A stretch of 64,000 bases of DNA from Streptomyces sp. NBC_00273. Lineage in GTDB: Bacteria; Actinomycetota; Actinomycetes; Streptomycetales; Streptomycetaceae. Where the stretch lies: assembly GCF_036178145.1 (NCBI RefSeq), contig NZ_CP108067.1, positions 8,943,001 through 9,007,000 on the forward strand, given 5' to 3'. The translations under genes and the position numbers were made by a program. Shown here in pieces: positions 34,344-43,284 of the stretch; positions within the stretch are counted from its first letter, which is position 1, and every line of letters starts with the position of its first letter. Below the pieces are notes generated by a model, which had not been told where the DNA came from, did no database searches, and worked only from the letters and a program-made list of their open reading frames with translations.

Positions 34344-37300
34344 CTAGCAGTCGGCGGACCGCCCCTCCCAGGCCCGCGCGAACACCTCGTGCAGGGGCTC
34401 TGTCGGCAGCACCCGGCCGAAGGGGGCGCGGACCGAGTCGTTCCACAGCGGGCGCACCTGGTGGGTCGCCAGCTTCACCGTCTCCAGCGGCAGGTTAGGG
34501 GCCTTCAACTCGGTCCATTCCCCGGGCAGGAACACGGTCCGGCCCGCCCGCGCCCGCTTGGCCTCCATGACCGCGCCGGTGGCGAGGAGTTCCGCTTGGA
34601 CCTCCTTGTGCCGCTTGGCGGACCAGCCGTTCCACCGGCGTACGTTCCGGTCGGTGGGGGCGGCCAGCGCCGCCACCTGGAGGTACAGCGCCGCCGCGTC
34701 CGCGCCGACGCCGAGCTCACCCGCCACCCGCGTGACCAGCTCCGGGCAGGACCGCTGCGGATCCGCCTCGTACGCACCGGCCGGCACCGGTCCGGAGCGG
34801 GCCCGGAGCATCATCCGCTCCAGCCCGCCACCGGCCAGCAGCGGCGCCGCCCGGTCCAACTCCTCCGCGAGGTCGGTGACCTCGCGGACCCGCCGCCAGG
34901 CCTCGGGGTCGGCGACCGCCGCGGGCCGCAGGAACGAGGCGCCGCCGGGCGCGCACACCACCAGGGAGCCGGAGTCGTACGCGGTCACCGGAACCGGGCC
35001 TTCCGCCTTGCCGTCGGCCATCGCCACCGGCAGCAGCCCGGGCCCGAACCGCTCCGCGATCCGCGCCGAGGTGTCCTGGACCCGGCCCCCGGGCAGCGCC
35101 AGCAGCAGCTCCGGACGCGCCAGTTCGGCGCGCAGCCGCTCGTACACGTCCATGGCGCCGGCCACCGCCGGATCCCCGACGGGCCGGTCCGTCCAGGCCC
35201 ACACCAGCGCGCTCGCCACCCCGAGGAGGTCGAGTCCCACCGCGGTGCGGTGCGGCAGCTCGGGACCGGCCGGGGGCACGGCCCGGACCTCCACCCCGAT
35301 GCCGTACCGGGTCGCAGCCAGCTCCCAGCCGGCCGCCTCCACGGGCGCGTTCACGCTCGTCTCCGTGGCGGCCTCCCAGCCACCCGCCAGCCGCCGGGCC
35401 CATGCCTCGCCGAGTCCCAGGTCGGCCTCCAGGGCGTCCGCCGCCTCGTCGTGCACGGCGGGCAGCGCCCCGAGCAGCTCCCGCCACACCCCGGCCATCC
35501 GCTCCGCCGCCGCGTCGACCCCGCCCGGCCGCCACAGCTCGGCCGGGTCCTCGGGCAGGGCCGCGGCCAGGACGGCCCGCTGCCCGGCGCCCCCGAGCCG
35601 CGCGCGCAGTTCCTCGTACGCCCCGGCCGTCAGCGCGGTCGCCCGGTACGGGGCCTTGCCCACCAGGGCGCGGTCCTCGTCCCGGTGGGCCCGGCCGACC
35701 AGACCGGCCACCACGAGCCGGGCCACGGCCCGCCGGACACCGGTCAGTTCCGCGAAGCGTGCGGCTGCCGACTCGGGCACCGGGACCGGCCCGTGCGCCT
35801 CGACCGCAGCCACCAGGGCCCGCAGCCGGGTGGCGTCGTCCCGCTGCACCCGGACCGGGCGGGCCTGTGCGAGCGCGGCCGGCACCGGGTCGCCGTCCGG
35901 ATCCCCGACGGCGGGCGCCACGAACCAGCACGCCGACCCGTCGGACCGCAGTGCGCCGGACCGCAGCGCGGCGGACGCTACGGCGGTCCCGCCCGCCCGC
36001 AGCCCGTCCAGGTCCGCGGAGCCCGGCGTCCGGCCCACCCACCACCGGCTGCCGGCACGGGCGAACGGCTGGTCGGCCCAGGTGTCCAGCAGCGCGAGCA
36101 GGGCGGCCCGATCCGCGTCCGGGGTCGGTGCCACCGCCGCCCGCCACGCCACGGCGTCGATCGAACCCAGCAGCTGCGACCAGTCGTGCGGCGGCGCGGG
36201 CGGCGACAGCCGCCGCACCTCCTCCACGATCGTCCCGGCCAGGCAGGCGCCGTCGGCGGCCAGCGCGCCGAGCGTCGCCGGCAGGGCCACGTCCTGGGTC
36301 CGACCGCGCGCGTCCTCCTCCCCGCCCGAGACCAGCCCGAACAGCGCGGGCAGCAGCTCGGTGTCCCGCGCGGACCGGCGCAGCACGACCGGCGGGGCCT
36401 CGGCGAGCAAGGACACGCGCCGGTGCAGGGCACGCCGTCGCTCCTCCACCCGGGCCGCCCGCCCGGCCACCGTCACGACCGCCTCGACCAGTACCGGGTC
36501 GGTGACCTCAGGCAACTCCCGGGCCACGAGCGCGCGCAGCGCCTCCCCGCCGGCGAGGGCGGCCGCCAGCAGCGCCCGTGCCGTCCGCCGGTCCACGCTC
36601 CGCAGCGCCCGGGACCCGGCCGCGTCACGCGTGCGCAGCAGGTACCAGAAGGCGGGCGGCAGGGCCACGCCCGCCGACACGGTGAGCTGCCGGGGCGGCC
36701 CCACCCGCGGGTGCTTGGGGGAGTGGTGCCCGTCCAACTCCCAGAGCAGGACGCCGTCTGCGGTGTACGCGCGCACACCCGTACGGGTCTGCGCCTCGGC
36801 CAGCACCACGTCCTCCACCGCGCCCTCCGGCGCGGCCCACAGCCCCCAGGGCTCCTGCCCCGGCCGGTCGATGTCGAAGCGGGCCGTACGTCCGTCCACG
36901 CTCTCGACCAGGTAGTGGTCGGGCGCGTGGTCGCGGTGCCGGGTGCGGAACAGCACCCGGGTCCCGACCAGTCCGTCCCGGCTGCCGAGCGGGGATTCGG
37001 ACAGCCCGGCGGGCAGCGGTGCCAGCTGCAGCGCCTCCGAGTCCAGGCTCATTCCCACCTCGGACGGCTCCGCGGCAGGATCGGCGCCCGGTGCGCGGCC
37101 GGGGAAGTCCGGCAGCGCCGCGGCTCCCCGCCGCACTCCGGTGACCGGGTCCACCACCTCCCACGGCTTCCGCCCGTAGATCGTGTTGGTCCAGATCCGG
37201 GAGCCGTCGCCGAGCAACAGCTCCTCGCCGTCGATGCCTTCGGTGTCCCCCGGACGCAGCATGCGCAGGCCGCTGTGGCGACCGCCCCCGTCGGCGCTCT

Positions 37301-39149
37301 CGAACTGGAAGCCGTACGCCCCGTCCAGGCTGCCGCCGAACGGCACCATCCCGCCCAACTCGGCGGGCTCGAAGGGTTCCTCGGGGCGGTCGGCCCAGAT
37401 CGCGGTGTCGCAGAAGTGCGGGTTCGGCTTGAGGGTCCAGCTCACCAGGAAGGAGCCGCCCACGTAGTGCACGGCGAACAGGGTCGCGTCCTCGGGAACC
37501 GTGAACCGGCAGGAGCCCCGCTCCCCGTCCGGGGCGACGGCGACCGCCCGGTCCCGCCCGAACACCGTCAGCACCGGCCAGGTACAGGTCACCCCGGCGA
37601 CGCCCGGCAGCGGCGGGTTCACCGCGGACACGGTGGTGGCGGACGGCTCGGCGGACGCGGACGGCTCGGCCGACGCCGCGAACCCCGCGTACACCGACTC
37701 GAGGGCCGGCCAGGCCAGTTCCTCCGGCAGGCCGGCCGCCAGCGAGCGCCGCAGCGTGTCCGCCGTGCCCGCCCCGGCGAGGGCGTCGACGATCCCGCCG
37801 AGGGCCGTCACCGTCGGCCGGTCCAGCAGGGTCTCCAGCTCTGCCAGGGCCTCCTCGGCCCCCGCCATGCCGCCGCCCCCGACCGTGCCGACGAGCTTGC
37901 CGACCCGCCCGGCCACCTCGTGGGCGATGCCCTCGTTGCCCGGCAGCAGCGTCACCGCGGACCCGGTGCGGCGCCCGCGCGCGGTCCAGTGGTCCGGGAG
38001 CAGATCGGCGTGGACCGTCCCTTCCAGGCGGGGGCCGAACACCGGGTCCGCGGCCAGCGCGACGAGGTCCCGCCGGGACCGCTCCCCCCAGAACCGCATC
38101 CGGACCTCCACGCCCGGGTCGACCACCGCGGCCCCGGCCGCCAGGCAGGCGTCCAGCACGTCGGCGTCGAAGCCCTGGTAGTGGTACCGGGTGGTGTGCA
38201 CCGCGACGGGGGTGCCCGCCGCCCGCAGCCGCGGGCCCAACCGGACGACCAGGTCGAGGAATTCCGCCGGCAGCGGCTGCCGGGAGACCCCGCCGCCGGA
38301 CTGCAGCGCGTACTGGTACATGCGGACGAACTGTCCGACCCAGTGCGCCAGCCCGCCCTCCGGCACCAACCGCCCGGCCGCCATCGCCTCCGTCGCGCCG
38401 CAGCCGATCAGCACCCGCAGCCAGGACCCGCCGTCGGTGACCCCGGCCGGGAAGACCTCGACCAGTCCGGCCAGGACGGCGTCCGCCGGCGGATGCGCCG
38501 TCAGGACGGCCCCCGCGGCGGTCAGCAGTGCTTCGGGCACCGACTTCCCGCGGGTGACCGACAGGATCGCGCCCACCATCCGCGCGGCCTCGCCGTCACC
38601 GTGCCCGGCCGCCTTGGCCGAAGCCCGTACCCGGCGCACCAGGTCTGCCGGCAGGTCCGCCCGCGAGCCGGCCCACGCGGTCAGGAACGCCTCCAGGGCG
38701 GTGTGCGCCGCCGCCGGATCGAGCGTCTCGGCGAGGAAGCGCTGATGGGCCCCGAACTCCTTGGCCGGCATGGCTCCACCCGCCGCGAACAGCAGGGCGT
38801 TGGCCCGGCGGTAGCCTGCATCCACCGGCAGCCCGTGCTCGGCCTCGGCGGCGCGCGCCGCCGCGTAGGCCCGCCCGCCCGGCCGGCTCCCGTACCCGAT
38901 CAGGCGATGGCCCACCGTGTCCCAGAACCAGGGCAGGTGGGCCGGCGGCAGCCGCCGCGCCCACGCCGTCATCGTGTCGACGAACCGGCCGGGCTTCTCG
39001 TGGGACCGGCCGAGCTCGGTGTACATGTCCTCGATCAGGTCCCGCGCGACCCCGGCCGCACCCGGGTCGTGGGCGGCGACCCAGTCGGCGTACGTGGTGG
39101 AGGCGTGAAGACGCGAAGCGGGCAACAGGGCATCGAGCGAGACGATCAT
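34344..39149 (-). CDS. very large (about 1601 aa) protein of unknown function
   Basis: The longest gene of the window. It is soluble, Ala/Leu/Arg-rich, and has neither a signal peptide nor TM helices. The N-terminus (MIVSLDALLPASRLHASTTY) and first 480 residues look like an alpha-helical repeat scaffold. A beta-rich middle (about 520-800) carries FTVPEDATLFAVHYVGGSFLVSW and DGSRIWTNTIYGRKPW, resembling a jelly-roll or propeller. The last part contains helical segments and ends with WNGWSAKRHKEVQAEL and LPGEWTELKAPNLPLETVKL. I recognise no catalytic motif. Related giants in Streptomyces are annotated only as DNA-binding or hypothetical proteins. ATG 39149 or 39158 could be the start. It appears monocistronic. 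Confidence 0.8.
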   Translation of the reverse strand: MIVSLDALLPASRLHASTTYADWVAAHDPGAAGVARDLIEDMYTELGRSHEKPGRFVDTMTAWARRLPPAHLPWFWDTVGHRLIGYGSRPGGRAYAAARAAEAEHGLPVDAGYRRANALLFAAGGAMPAKEFGAHQRFLAETLDPAAAHTALEAFLTAWAGSRADLPADLVRRVRASAKAAGHGDGEAARMVGAILSVTRGKSVPEALLTAAGAVLTAHPPADAVLAGLVEVFPAGVTDGGSWLRVLIGCGATEAMAAGRLVPEGGLAHWVGQFVRMYQYALQSGGGVSRQPLPAEFLDLVVRLGPRLRAAGTPVAVHTTRYHYQGFDADVLDACLAAGAAVVDPGVEVRMRFWGERSRRDLVALAADPVFGPRLEGTVHADLLPDHWTARGRRTGSAVTLLPGNEGIAHEVAGRVGKLVGTVGGGGMAGAEEALAELETLLDRPTVTALGGIVDALAGAGTADTLRRSLAAGLPEELAWPALESVYAGFAASAEPSASAEPSATTVSAVNPPLPGVAGVTCTWPVLTVFGRDRAVAVAPDGERGSCRFTVPEDATLFAVHYVGGSFLVSWTLKPNPHFCDTAIWADRPEEPFEPAELGGMVPFGGSLDGAYGFQFESADGGGRHSGLRMLRPGDTEGIDGEELLLGDGSRIWTNTIYGRKPWEVVDPVTGVRRGAAALPDFPGRAPGADPAAEPSEVGMSLDSEALQLAPLPAGLSESPLGSRDGLVGTRVLFRTRHRDHAPDHYLVESVDGRTARFDIDRPGQEPWGLWAAPEGAVEDVVLAEAQTRTGVRAYTADGVLLWELDGHHSPKHPRVGPPRQLTVSAGVALPPAFWYLLRTRDAAGSRALRSVDRRTARALLAAALAGGEALRALVARELPEVTDPVLVEAVVTVAGRAARVEERRRALHRRVSLLAEAPPVVLRRSARDTELLPALFGLVSGGEEDARGRTQDVALPATLGALAADGACLAGTIVEEVRRLSPPAPPHDWSQLLGSIDAVAWRAAVAPTPDADRAALLALLDTWADQPFARAGSRWWVGRTPGSADLDGLRAGGTAVASAALRSGALRSDGSACWFVAPAVGDPDGDPVPAALAQARPVRVQRDDATRLRALVAAVEAHGPVPVPESAAARFAELTGVRRAVARLVVAGLVGRAHRDEDRALVGKAPYRATALTAGAYEELRARLGGAGQRAVLAAALPEDPAELWRPGGVDAAAERMAGVWRELLGALPAVHDEAADALEADLGLGEAWARRLAGGWEAATETSVNAPVEAAGWELAATRYGIGVEVRAVPPAGPELPHRTAVGLDLLGVASALVWAWTDRPVGDPAVAGAMDVYERLRAELARPELLLALPGGRVQDTSARIAERFGPGLLPVAMADGKAEGPVPVTAYDSGSLVVCAPGGASFLRPAAVADPEAWRRVREVTDLAEELDRAAPLLAGGGLERMMLRARSGPVPAGAYEADPQRSCPELVTRVAGELGVGADAAALYLQVAALAAPTDRNVRRWNGWSAKRHKEVQAELLATGAVMEAKRARAGRTVFLPGEWTELKAPNLPLETVKLATHQVRPLWNDSVRAPFGRVLPTEPLHEVFARAWEGRSADC

Positions 39150-39375
39150 GCTTCGCATCGTCGCACGGGCCACTGATACGACCCGGCCGGGGCGGAGCGG
39201 CCCCGCCCACGGCCTTCCGGCCCCGGCCCCTGCCACGACCACGGCTTCCGGGCCCCGGCCTCCGGGCCATGGTCTCCCGGCCTTCCTCTAGAGTGCTTCC
39301 GTCCCGTACACGTGACTGTGACCCCGGCCGGGCGGCGCGTGCCGACCCGCGCACGGGCCCGAGCGAGGAGCAACC

Positions 39376-40206
39376 GTGACCGACCTGGCGTCCATATCCC
39401 TGCAGCAGGAGATCGCCCGCGATCTCCAGGTGAGCGCGTCCTTCGACGTCCGGCAGGAGATCGAGCGCCGAGTGGCATTCCTCGCTGAGCGGCTGACCTC
39501 CACGGGCCTGCGCGCACTGGTCCTGGGCATCAGCGGCGGCGTGGACTCCACGACCGCGGGCCGCCTGTGCCAGCTCGCCGTCGAGCGGGTGCGCGCCGCC
39601 GGGCACGAGGCGACGTTCTTCGCGATGCGCCTGCCCTACGGAACCCAGGCCGACGAGAAGGACGCGCAGCTGGCGCTGGACTTCATCCGGGCCGACCGGG
39701 TCCTGACCGTGGACGTGAAGTCGGCGAGCGACGCCGCCCTGGAAGCGGCACTGGCCGGCGGCACGGTCTTCCGCGACGCGCACCACCAGGACTTCGTGCA
39801 CGGCAACATCAAGGCCCGACAGCGCATGATTGCCCAGTACGCGGTGGCGGGCGCGCACGAGGGCCTGGTGGTCGGCACCGACCACGCTGCCGAGGCGGTC
39901 TCCGGCTTCTTCACCAAGTTCGGCGACGGCGCGGCCGACGTCGTCCCGCTCACCGGCCTCACCAAGCGCCGGGTGCGCGCCCTCTCGGAGGAGCTCGGCG
40001 CGCCCGCCGAGCTGGTGCACAAGACCCCGACCGCGGACCTGGAGACCCTCGACCCGGGCAAGCCCGACGAGGACGCGCTCGGCGTCACCTACGACGACAT
40101 CGACGACCTGCTGGAGGGCAAGCCCGTCGCGGGGACCGCCTTCGCGGCCATCGTCACCCGCTACCGCCTCACCGAGCACAAGCGACAGCTGCCGATCGCC
40201 CCCTGA
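39376..40206 (+). CDS. nadE: ammonia-dependent NAD+ synthetase
   Basis: 276 residues, the length of the NH3-dependent enzyme without a glutaminase domain. ALVLGISGGVDSTTAGRL is the ATP-pyrophosphatase P-loop (SGGxDS). YGTQADEKDAQLALDFI, GNIKARQRMIAQYAVAGAHEGLVVGTDHAAEA and LTGLTKRRVRALSEELGAP are family hallmarks. It converts nicotinate adenine dinucleotide to NAD+ with ATP and ammonia, in the cytoplasm. GTG 39376 follows GAGGAG. It is monocistronic and closed by a 20-bp-stem terminator. Confidence 0.96.
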   Translation: MTDLASISLQQEIARDLQVSASFDVRQEIERRVAFLAERLTSTGLRALVLGISGGVDSTTAGRLCQLAVERVRAAGHEATFFAMRLPYGTQADEKDAQLALDFIRADRVLTVDVKSASDAALEAALAGGTVFRDAHHQDFVHGNIKARQRMIAQYAVAGAHEGLVVGTDHAAEAVSGFFTKFGDGAADVVPLTGLTKRRVRALSEELGAPAELVHKTPTADLETLDPGKPDEDALGVTYDDIDDLLEGKPVAGTAFAAIVTRYRLTEHKRQLPIAP

Positions 40207-40215
40207 GCCGCCCCG

Positions 40216-40259
40216 CGTCGGCCCGGCATTGAGCCGAACGGCTCAATGCCGGGCCGACG
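40216..40259 (+). terminator. hairpin terminator of nadE
   Basis: A perfect 20-bp stem (40216-40235 with 40240-40259) and a GAAC tetraloop begin 10 bp after the nadE stop. Confidence 0.9.
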
Positions 40260-40334
40260 ACGGGCCCGCCCCGCACGCCCGCGCCTATCGTGGAAACGAC
40301 CTCATGACCGGCGGTGGCGCGCGGACAGGTGGAT

Positions 40335-41558
40335 GTGGACGGATCAGGGATCGACTATCACGCGGTCTTCCACGCCCTTCCGGGCGCGGTCGCACTGCTG
40401 ACCCCTGATCTGGTGTACCTGGACGTCAACGACTCGTTCCTGGAGACGTCCGGCCGCACCCGCGAGCAGATCATCGACCGCTACCTCTTCGACGTCTTCC
40501 CCGACAACCCCAACGATCCGGCGGCGAACGGCATGCGCAACCTGCGCGCCTCCCTGGAACGGGTCGCGGCCACCGGGGAGCCCGACAGCATGGCCGTCCA
40601 GCGCTACGACGTCGAGTACCCCGATGGGTCCGGGGTCTGGCACGAGCGCTACTGGAGCCCCGTCAACGTGCCCGTCCTCGCCCCCGACGGCGCCGTGGCC
40701 CTGCTCCTGCACCGCGTGGAAGAGGTCACCGAGCTCATCCGGGCCAGCTCCCGCGGCGGGGGAGACCACGCCCAGGTGCTGCAGGCCGAGATCTACACCC
40801 GTGGCCGGGAGCTCCAGGAGCTCAACGAACGCCTGCGCCGCTCCCACGCCCACGAGCGCGAGGTGGCCCTCCACCTCCAGGAGGCCCTGCTGCCCGCGCC
40901 GCGCCCGCTCGGCCACCACCGGGCCGCCGTCCGCTACCGGCCCGCCACCGTGGCCCTGAACGTCTGCGGCGACTGGTACGACCTCGTCGACCGGCCCGGC
41001 CGCACCGCCGTGTCCGTCGGCGACGTCGTCGGCCACGGACTCGGGGCGGCCGGCGTCATGGGCCAGCTCCGCAGCGCTCTGTCGGCCGCCTCCCACGTCG
41101 CCGAGGGCCCGGCCCAGGCCCTGGAGGTCCTCGGCCTGTACGCCCGCGCCGTCGACGGCGCCGAGTCCACCACCGCCGTGTCCGTCTTCATCGACTGGCA
41201 CAGCCGCACCCTCACCTACAGCAGCGCCGGCCACCCCCCGCCCCTGCTCTGCCACCCCGACGGCACGGTCACCTTCCTCGACCGGGCCACCGACCCCCCG
41301 CTCGGCGCCCGGCCCGAACACGCCCCCCGTCCCCAGGAGCAGATCGTCTTCGCCGAAGGCTCCACCCTCGTCCTCTACACCGACGGGCTCATCGAACGCC
41401 GCCGCGAGGACATCGACGTCGGCCTGGGCCGGCTCGCCGACGCCCTCGTACGGCATCGTGCCGCCGACCCCGACGTCCTCGCCGACGCCCTGCTGGCCGA
41501 TCTCATCCCAGCCGTCGGCATCACCGACGACACCGCGCTCGTCGTCCTCCGGCTGTGA
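40335..41558 (+). CDS. PAS-domain PP2C (SpoIIE-type) phosphatase
   Basis: About 407 residues. The N-terminal PAS domain (IDYHAVFHALPGAVALLTPDLVYLDVNDSFLETSG) precedes a coiled coil (about 150-185, RGRELQELNERLRRSH) and a SpoIIE domain with CGDWYDLV, VGDVVGHGLGAAGVM, LYTDGLIERR and the terminal GITDDTALVVLRL (metal-binding Asp). Such proteins dephosphorylate anti-anti-sigma factors in partner-switching pathways. No partner is adjacent. Start is uncertain between GTG 40314, 40329 and 40335; 40335 has GGACAGG upstream. Confidence 0.88.
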   Translation: MDGSGIDYHAVFHALPGAVALLTPDLVYLDVNDSFLETSGRTREQIIDRYLFDVFPDNPNDPAANGMRNLRASLERVAATGEPDSMAVQRYDVEYPDGSGVWHERYWSPVNVPVLAPDGAVALLLHRVEEVTELIRASSRGGGDHAQVLQAEIYTRGRELQELNERLRRSHAHEREVALHLQEALLPAPRPLGHHRAAVRYRPATVALNVCGDWYDLVDRPGRTAVSVGDVVGHGLGAAGVMGQLRSALSAASHVAEGPAQALEVLGLYARAVDGAESTTAVSVFIDWHSRTLTYSSAGHPPPLLCHPDGTVTFLDRATDPPLGARPEHAPRPQEQIVFAEGSTLVLYTDGLIERRREDIDVGLGRLADALVRHRAADPDVLADALLADLIPAVGITDDTALVVLRL

Positions 41559-41617
41559 CGGCCACCCCGAGGAGAATTCGAAGGCGTCCACGACCCCCGG
41601 CCGCATAGGCTCGGCCC

Positions 41618-42379
41618 ATGTCGAGCCCCGCACTCCAGCGCGTCAACGCCTTCCTCTCGGACTTCGCCCGCCGCCAGGCCTCGCGCGCCACGGCCCTTCC
41701 CGGTGGGTTCGCCGTGTACGACGACGCGTTCGCGCAGTCCTACGCCAACAACCAGGTCGTCATCGACGCGGCCGTCGACCCCGAGGCGCTGCCCGCCCTC
41801 GCGGAGGAAGCCCTGGGGCACCTGCCGCACCGGCTGATCTCCGTACTCGACGACGAGACCGGCCGGGCGTGCGCGGGGCCGCTGATCCGGGCCGGATACA
41901 CCCACTCCACCTACCTCGTCATGCTGCACACGGGCCCGGTGCCGGACGCCGGACCCGCGCAGGAGGTGGACCTCGACGCACTGCGCGTGCCGCTGACCCG
42001 GCGCTGGCGGGGATTCCTCCCGGACGCCGACGACGAGGTCCTGCGCCAGCTCGTCGACCGGCGTGAGGCCCGACGGCGCGGGGCGGACGTCGTCCAGTTC
42101 ATCGGTGCCCGTACGGAGGCGGGCGAGGTCGCCTCATGGGCCGATCTCTACGTCGACCGGGCGACCGGCACGGCCCAGATCGAGGACCTGATCACCTCGG
42201 AGGCCCACCTCGGACGCGGCTACGCCGACGCCGTCCTGGCGGGCGCCCTGCGCCTGGCCGCCGCCCACGGCAGCGAGTTCCGCTTCCTGACCGCCGATGC
42301 CACGGATTGGCCGCGCCACTGGTACGAGCGCCGCGGCTTCGCCGTCATCGGCCACGCGCACGGCTTCGAACGCAGCTGA
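41618..42379 (+). CDS. GNAT-family N-acetyltransferase
   Basis: 253 residues. The C-terminal half is the GNAT fold: VASWADLYVDRATGTAQIEDLITSEAHLGRGYADAVLAGAL has the HLGRGYA acetyl-CoA loop, and DWPRHWYERRGFAVIGHAHGFERS the usual end. The N-terminal half is a degenerate GNAT-like domain. The substrate is unknown. It follows the PP2C gene by 59 bp on the same strand, perhaps cotranscribed. Confidence 0.87.
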   Translation: MSSPALQRVNAFLSDFARRQASRATALPGGFAVYDDAFAQSYANNQVVIDAAVDPEALPALAEEALGHLPHRLISVLDDETGRACAGPLIRAGYTHSTYLVMLHTGPVPDAGPAQEVDLDALRVPLTRRWRGFLPDADDEVLRQLVDRREARRRGADVVQFIGARTEAGEVASWADLYVDRATGTAQIEDLITSEAHLGRGYADAVLAGALRLAAAHGSEFRFLTADATDWPRHWYERRGFAVIGHAHGFERS

Positions 42380-42422
42380 CGCGTGCGCGCCGGCCGCGCC
42401 GTGCGCCGCCCGTGACCGGCCC

Positions 42423-43223
42423 TCAGGGGCGGGGGTGCAGGGGGACCGGGACGCGGGGCAGGTCGATGCCGAAGTGGGTGCGGTAGGCAGCCAGGACCTC
42501 GGCGTCGTCGGCCAGGGTCCGCTCGGTCCGTTCCCCGTCGGCCGTGACCGTCAGTACGCGGTCGCTGAGGGTGGTCCGGCCGGTCTCCGTCAGCAGCGAG
42601 CACACGGGCTTGCGGGTGAAACCGGACGCGGGCGAGGTGCTGTGCCACCAGGCGCCGGTCACGAAGTCGGACAGGACCCGGGGGCGCGTTTCCAGCCGGT
42701 ACTGGGGCACGCCGTTCTGAAGGACGTCGAGATCCCCCTCCGGGCCACCGGTCAGCACGATCCGGAACACGCCGCCCGGGTCGGTCTGCTCCCCGCGCTC
42801 GTCGAAGGCCAGCGGGAAGTGGCTGTGGTCGCCGAAGCCCACGTCCACCAGCCACGGGCGGCCGTCCTCGCACTCCACGCGCAGCGCCATGTGGTCGTAG
42901 GGCACGCCCTGCCCGCCGTCGGCCGAGTGCACCCGGGCCTGCAGCAGCTCCACCCGGTAGCCCAGGGAGTGCAGCAGCAGCGCGAACGCACCGTTCAGTT
43001 CGTAACAGAATCCGCCGCGGCCGCCGTGCAGCAGCTTGTCGAGCAGTGCCTCCCCCTCCAGCACGATCTCCTGTCCCAGGTGGATGGACAGGCTCTCGAA
43101 GGGGACGGTCCGCAGGTGCCGCAGGTGCAGGTCGCGCAGGGCGGCCGCACTCGCCGCCCCGGGCCGCTCCGCCCCGATCCGCCGCAGGTACGCGTCAACG
43201 CGTGACGCGGGAAGCTCTTCCAT
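42423..43223 (-). CDS. nat: arylamine N-acetyltransferase
   Basis: 266 residues with the intact catalytic triad Cys73 (GRGGFCYELN), His111 (VPYDHMAL) and Asp127 (WLVDVGFGD), at normal family spacing. It transfers acetyl or related acyl groups from CoA to arylamines, or makes amides in natural product pathways. A start 36 nt upstream is possible, but neither has a clear ribosome-binding site. A 22-bp palindrome lies upstream at 43263-43284. Confidence 0.93.
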   Translation of the reverse strand: MEELPASRVDAYLRRIGAERPGAASAAALRDLHLRHLRTVPFESLSIHLGQEIVLEGEALLDKLLHGGRGGFCYELNGAFALLLHSLGYRVELLQARVHSADGGQGVPYDHMALRVECEDGRPWLVDVGFGDHSHFPLAFDERGEQTDPGGVFRIVLTGGPEGDLDVLQNGVPQYRLETRPRVLSDFVTGAWWHSTSPASGFTRKPVCSLLTETGRTTLSDRVLTVTADGERTERTLADDAEVLAAYRTHFGIDLPRVPVPLHPRP

Positions 43224-43262
43224 CCCGGCAGTCTCGCAACCTGTCTCCGCCCCTGCCATACG

Positions 43263-43284
43263 CGGTTGGACCTAGGTCCGACCG
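43263..43284. promoter_or_regulatory. 22-bp palindrome upstream of nat
   Basis: The perfect core GGACCTAGGTCC (43268-43279) is extended by CGGT/ACCG arms with one T-G mismatch pair. It has no loop, so it is a protein-binding site candidate and not a terminator. It overlaps the stop codon of the MFS gene and lies about 40-60 bp upstream of the nat start. Confidence 0.5.

Noticed and set aside
34305..39176. A 1623-codon open frame on the plus strand
   Set aside because: It is the antisense shadow of the 1601-residue minus-strand gene, produced by GC-rich third positions; its translation is Arg/Pro/Gly-rich without any fold-like pattern.
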